From: Isoetes taiwanensis
Lineage: Eukaryota > Streptophyta > Lycopodiopsida > Isoetales > Isoetaceae
Direction: 5' to 3'
DNA length: 64,000 nt
Assembly: GCA_021234155.1 (NCBI GenBank)
Contig: JAJEKV010000096.1
Span: forward strand, 2,915,678 to 2,979,677
Position numbers and translations under genes: made by a program. The notes beneath the pieces were generated by a model. It was given only the letters and a program-made list of their open reading frames with translations, was not told the DNA's origin and did not search any database. How positions within the stretch are numbered: position 1 is the first letter of the stretch; each line of letters starts with the position of its first letter. Shown here one piece after another: positions 59,713 to 64,000 of this stretch.

Positions 59713-61027
59713 AGCGTTTTCCTATGATTTCGTGATGTATTCAAATGGATGTACTAATGCGTATATGCACCATTTCTGAGCCATTGATTTTAGCCTTTTT
59801 TTTTCAATGGTCAACAACCAATGGCTCACAACAAAAGCCTTTTTTTTGTGCGTGTGGTGCATAATGGTCAACAACCAATGGCTCACAACAAAAGCCCTCT
59901 TTTTGTGTGTGTGGTGCATAATGAGCACATGAAGGGCTTGAAGGGCGCATGTAGTGCAGTTTCCCCGCCGGCAACACATTTATTATCATAACTTTTGATC
60001 CAGAGCTCTGTTTCAGATGATTTTTATTGCGTTGGAAAGCTCTCTCCGAGATCTTTTTGATACTGTATGATATGGATATGTTTGGTTAAGTTATCTATGC
60101 TAAAACAGCAATTTTTAGGCCGGGTTTGGTAGGCTTTCACATCCTACCAGCTGATTAATACAGGATTGCGCTATGGGATATTGTTTTATGGCTCATTCCG
60201 AATGAAACTTGCAAAAAATTACCATGCATTTTTAGATTTTGAGGCAGTTATTAAGCAAATTCCAAGGCTTCTAGATCCTTGTGCTAACAAGCAGAAAAGT
60301 TTCCCACTTTGGTTTCTCACCACAAGAATCCATGGAGGCCAAAGGCAGCTGTTAAATTCCAGTTGAAAAATGTTTGTGTACGGGTGTTGCAAACTTTATG
60401 ACTTTCAGAATAATGGGATCAATCTGCTCTATCTTTATGGTAACTTTTACTTATGTTCTATTTGTTTTATTGTGATGAAATACAGGTGATGAAAGCCTCA
60501 AATGAATTCTAGTTTTTTTCTGGTTTGAATTTTAAAATTTTTGTCACACCGGAGAGGGGGGAGGGTGACGTCCCTAAGGCCCCGAAGGGGCCAAAAATTT
60601 TTTTTTGCAACACAAACCATTAACATCCAACATATAAAAATTAAATCCCCCAACACATAACAACCAACACATAACAACCATTGACATTAACAACCAACAC
60701 ATAACTACCATTGACATTAATTAACACAACCATTGGGTCCAACACATTTAAATTAAAATCCCCCTTAAACCCCCTTTGGTTTGGGTGCATATTCACACGG
60801 GGGCAGCGAGGGCCCTCATAATTGTATTTTGCACGTACGAAATCAACATCATATAGTATTCCGCTTGAAATCTTATAGTATTTTACGAATCTTGTTATAC
60901 AGTATAGCAAATTTTGTACTTGCATACCCCACAAACGAGGAACTTTACGTACGGTGTAGATTAAGGAATAAGGAGTGAATATGCCTATCCAACAGCTCTC
61001 GTTGCCCGGAGTCACCCCCCGTGTGAA
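59713..61027. repeat. Dispersed repeat, copy 2, inserted in the LINE ORF
   Basis: It matches copy 1 (53,289-54,511) from GTTTTCC to CCCCCCGTGTGAA but lacks the right inverted arm. It splits LINE coding text (WDPGLALD before, EKVQKKFF after). ATGT flanks both sides (59,709-59,712 and 61,028-61,031), a possible but unproven short duplication. Inside, a ~64-bp unit (caatggtcaacaaccaatgg...ggtgcataatg) is tandemly doubled at about 59,805-59,925. Confidence 0.75.
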
Positions 61028-61863
61028 ATGTTGAAAAAGTTCAAAAGAAATTCTTTCGGTCTAAACTTGAAACAAAAATGCAAACTCCCTATGATATGAT
61101 GTTAGCAGAATGTGGGATGCTTATATTGGAAGCAGAGGTGCTTTGTAGACTCCTTAATTATGTCTATAAGGTGTTGTATATTATGTCTGAAGAAAGTTTA
61201 CCACGCTTGGCTTTGGAGTAGACACGGGATAAGGGCTGATTTGCTGATGCCACTCAGTAGATGGCATGATGGGAGATGAATATCTATGATTTAGCATTGC
61301 ATAATGATGATATACGCATATGGATCAAAATGAATGTTCTTCATAGGACATGGAGAGATGGATTAGTAAAAAATGAGTTTTATAGGACCCGTATTAATCC
61401 TACATTACAGGAGGCAAAGTATTTGGCATAGACATGCCATCTGTAGGATGAGGCTGAGCTCACATAAGCTCGGCGTTGAAGTAGGCAGATGGAATGACAT
61501 TCCTCATGAGCTTAGATTGTGTAAAATATGTGAGGCAGGGATACTTGAAGATGAGGAACATGTACTTCTACATTGCCATGCTTATAAAGATATTCGAGAG
61601 AAGTATGATGTATGTGCTGACACGTTGATGGCTTTCTTTGATTTTCCAGGATCAGGTGTTGGGAGATGTATCATTGATATTTTAGAGCGTAGGGATGATG
61701 TTGTAAGAACCCTAAAAGTAGATGAGTTAGAGATAGGAGAGACTAATGCATTACTAGCAGAGGATGCATTAGATGATTTGTTTTATAATGTTGAATGTAC
61801 AAGAACATCTTATAGACCTAGTGGTCTCATAGACGTAATAATCAAATTTCATTTCATTTCATT

Positions 61864-61968
<105 letters not shown>

Positions 61969-61972
61969 CAAA

Positions 61973-62750
61973 AAATCGCGGCAAAAACGAGCATCAGGTT
62001 CAGGGTCTGCGACATCTGCATTAAGGTCGGATGAACCGACTTGGCATCCGACAATGCAATCTGGGGATCTAGGGTTTCAATCCTCAGGTAATTTGGAAAT
62101 GTTGAATTCTTTCAGGGAAATGTTGACAGATTTTAAGCAAACATTTATGCAAGAATTTCTGAGCAGTCTGAGGCAGGAACTAATGCCTGAGGTGAAGAAA
62201 ATGATGGCAACAAAATTGGAGAAGGAGATAGAGAAGATACGTAGAGAATTTAAGGCAGAAATGGAAGTTTTGAGAACCCAAGAGGAAACGAATAGAATTG
62301 ACGTGGCAGAACATCTCATGGCAGAACAAATGGCGGGAGAGAATGAGAATTTGGAAGAAAGAATTACCTCTATTATTGAGGGACATGAGCGGAAAAACAA
62401 TCTTCGGATTGTTGGATTGGAAGAAAAGGATGGAGAAAACACGCAAGAGATAGTAGAGACATTCCTGAAGGAGAATCTGGAGATCCAGCCAACTATATGT
62501 GAGGCATTCCAGATAGGTAAGCAGGGAGATAAGCCGCGGCATGTTGTTATTAAGTTTCTGAGCAGAAATGATAGGGTGCAAGTGATTAAACAAAGGAGAA
62601 TGCTGAAAGGGGAAGAATGTCTGGATAAATGAGGACTTTACCAAGGAGCAATTTGAAGCACATAAGCTGGAAATTCAGAAATTTAAAGAAGCCAGAGCCA
62701 CTCAGAAGAAAGCATATTGGAGGAAGGGAAAAGTGATTGTGGAACAATAG
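61973..62750 (+). pseudogene. LINE ORF1p with coiled coil and L1-like RNA-binding core
   Basis: The frame encodes a long heptad-patterned helix (about 62,090-62,400: FKQTFMQEFLSSLRQEL, EKEIEKIRREFKAEMEVL), then RKNNLRIVGLEEKDGEN, TQEIVETFLKENLEI, a HVVIKFLS strand and KQRRMLKG. After a one-base slip near 62,615 comes WINEDFTKEQFEAHK. This order is that of the coiled-coil/RRM/CTD ORF1p seen in animal L1-type elements, a nucleic-acid chaperone that trimerises. It is not the DUF4283 gag form of the minus-strand L1s here. The upstream extension through the TC tract is not coding. Confidence 0.75.
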
Positions 62751-62760
62751 GGATTACAGG

Positions 62761-63760
62761 CCTTCAGGTTTGGTATCTGGAACATTAATAAATTAAATGA
62801 CACGAAAGCTCAAGGTATGTCTCCTCTTTTAGATCAGTTAGATGCAGTATGTTTTGTAGAAACACACGAGCATGAAGAGTCCGGTTTGCCTCTTCCAGTT
62901 GTTTTCCTCTCTCTGGAATGCAAGATTTGGGAATGGGCCTAAGGGGAATGGAGGGATTGCATGATATGTTAGGAAAGGATGTGTTTCAATGCTACACGAA
63001 GTAAAGAAGGATCCTCATAATCAATACATCTGGCTTGAAATACAGCGGGAGGTCTCTAGGGTATATTTGGCAGTATGCTATTTTGCGCCCATGGATAAAA
63101 GGCATATAAGAGGGCAGATCTAGACGGAAATGATCCTTTTCACCACCTTGAACAAGATATAGTAAAATACCTTTCACTAGGAGATGTCATCCTAACAGGT
63201 GACTTTAATGCGAGAACTACAAATGGTCAAGCTCGTATAATGCGCGAAGAAGGGGAAGCGCTCTGGTTTGATGATCTGGATGATAAAGAAATGGAGGTCT
63301 CAGGTTTGAGTCGGCCCTCAAATGATACGACCAGAGCAACCTCAATGGATAAGCTTTTGCTAGCATTGTGTTCGAGTTTTGACTTGCGTATTTGTAATGG
63401 ATTGCAAAGATTCCCGGGCACTGATGCATTCACGTGTAAGGGGAGAAGTGTAGTTGATTATTTAATTGAGAGTGAAAATGCTATTGCTAATTTATGTGAC
63501 TTTAAAATTGGGGAAGGTAGAGCTGAATCAGACCATCATCCTCTATTATTTTCTATCTTGGTTAAGACAACTCCACAAAAGGAACATGTCCGGCAGGCAG
63601 CATATGGTTACAGAATAGATAGCAGAAAGCAAGATAAGTTTAAGGCAGTGATGGAAGGAATAGTCCTATCGGATTACACGACGCGGATCGGTATGAGCGA
63701 TTGCATTATTGCGGCTTTCTTAGAGGCGCTTAATCTTGTTTTCAATCTAATAGAGCATTA
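62761..63760 (+). pseudogene. LINE APE-type endonuclease, frame-broken
   Basis: FGIWNINKLND opens the domain at about 62,767. AVCFVETHEH gives the catalytic Glu at about 62,845, VILTGDFNART the Asp/Asn at about 63,190-63,220, and ESDHHPLLF the Asp-His at about 63,530. A frame is open from 63,240 to 63,760, but stops break the segment 62,930-63,180. A linker to RT follows. Confidence 0.82.
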
Positions 63761-64000
63761 AAGGGACTGCCCTGCAATTCTTGGTTTGATAGCGAATGCA
63801 AACAAGCAAGGCGTCAATTTATTGATGCACCAGAGGCAAAAAAGAAAGAACAATTGGCTACATATAGAAAGTTGACCAGAAGAAAGAAACGGGCTTATGT
63901 TAAACTTAGACAAGAGAAGTTTCTTTGGGATTGGATACAGTGTCCTAAAAAATTCTGGAATAGGCTGAAGGCTAGGAAAAACCAAATGAGCTGCCACATG

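Larger units (their letters stand above)
61973..64000 (+). mobile_element. LINE, 5' portion of a second copy (runs off the window)
   Basis: It starts right after the TC tract. ORF1, then an APE-type endonuclease, then the start of the RT-linker (SWFDSECKQARRQF, KKFWNRLKARKNQ) follow in order before the window ends. The SWFD and FWxRLK text is shared with the copy at 58.27 kb, so two members of one family lie head to tail. Several frame changes are present. Confidence 0.85.

Overview
This is a plant nuclear window: intron-containing genes with GT-AG splice sites, a nuclear psbP gene for the PSII oxygen-evolving complex, and a dense nest of plant-type mobile elements (Ty3 chromovirus, L1-type LINEs, a Helitron, TIR/MITE elements). 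There are no bacterial operons, CRISPR arrays or recognisable tRNA/rRNA genes. The element mix (a LINE with a coiled-coil ORF1, an HUH Rep gene) makes me lean towards a non-flowering land plant such as a fern or lycophyte, but the sequence does not settle this.

Layout. 1-4.5 kb: AT-rich, no gene seen. 4.5-4.73 kb: broken receptor-kinase-type fragment (-). 4.85-6.53 kb: psbP, four exons, complete (+), behind a repeat-rich upstream region. 7.04-8.61 kb: partial duplicate of the psbP promoter and exon 1, split by two insertions, one perhaps a SINE. 9.53-9.72 kb: small MITE. 9.94-10.38 kb: fragment of a DUF688-like gene. 12.0-13.4 kb: degenerate gene for an HUH Rep-type endonuclease. 13,687-31,187: one Ty3 chromovirus on the minus strand, with 1.57-kb LTRs, a 5-bp CATTG target duplication, a PPT, a PBS-like site, gag-pol with chromodomain, and three extra sense ORFs upstream of gag. 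Its 5' LTR is interrupted by a 4,888-bp Helitron (26,147-31,034) that carries exon fragments of a Pur-alpha gene. 31.2-37.2 kb: non-coding, with several inverted-repeat elements including a 2.5-kb element with CACTA-type ends flanked by TTAA. 37,393-39,839: a two-exon gene for an unrecognised, probably organelle-targeted membrane protein (-). 39.9-44.55 kb: L1 LINE (-) whose poly(A) end lies about 50 bp upstream of that gene's start codon. 45,307-53,223: an end-to-end L1 LINE (-) with a 14-bp target duplication and decayed ORFs. 53.29-54.64 kb and 59.71-61.03 kb: two copies of a 1.2-1.3 kb repeat, the second inside a LINE reading frame. 58.27-61.87 kb and 61.97 kb to the end: two head-to-tail LINE copies (+) of one family, separated by a 100-bp (TC)n tract.

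Only psbP and the 37-39.8 kb gene look like intact host genes. The rest is a nested transposon landscape whose order of insertion can be partly read: an Rep-containing or adjacent region, then the chromovirus, then the Helitron within its LTR.
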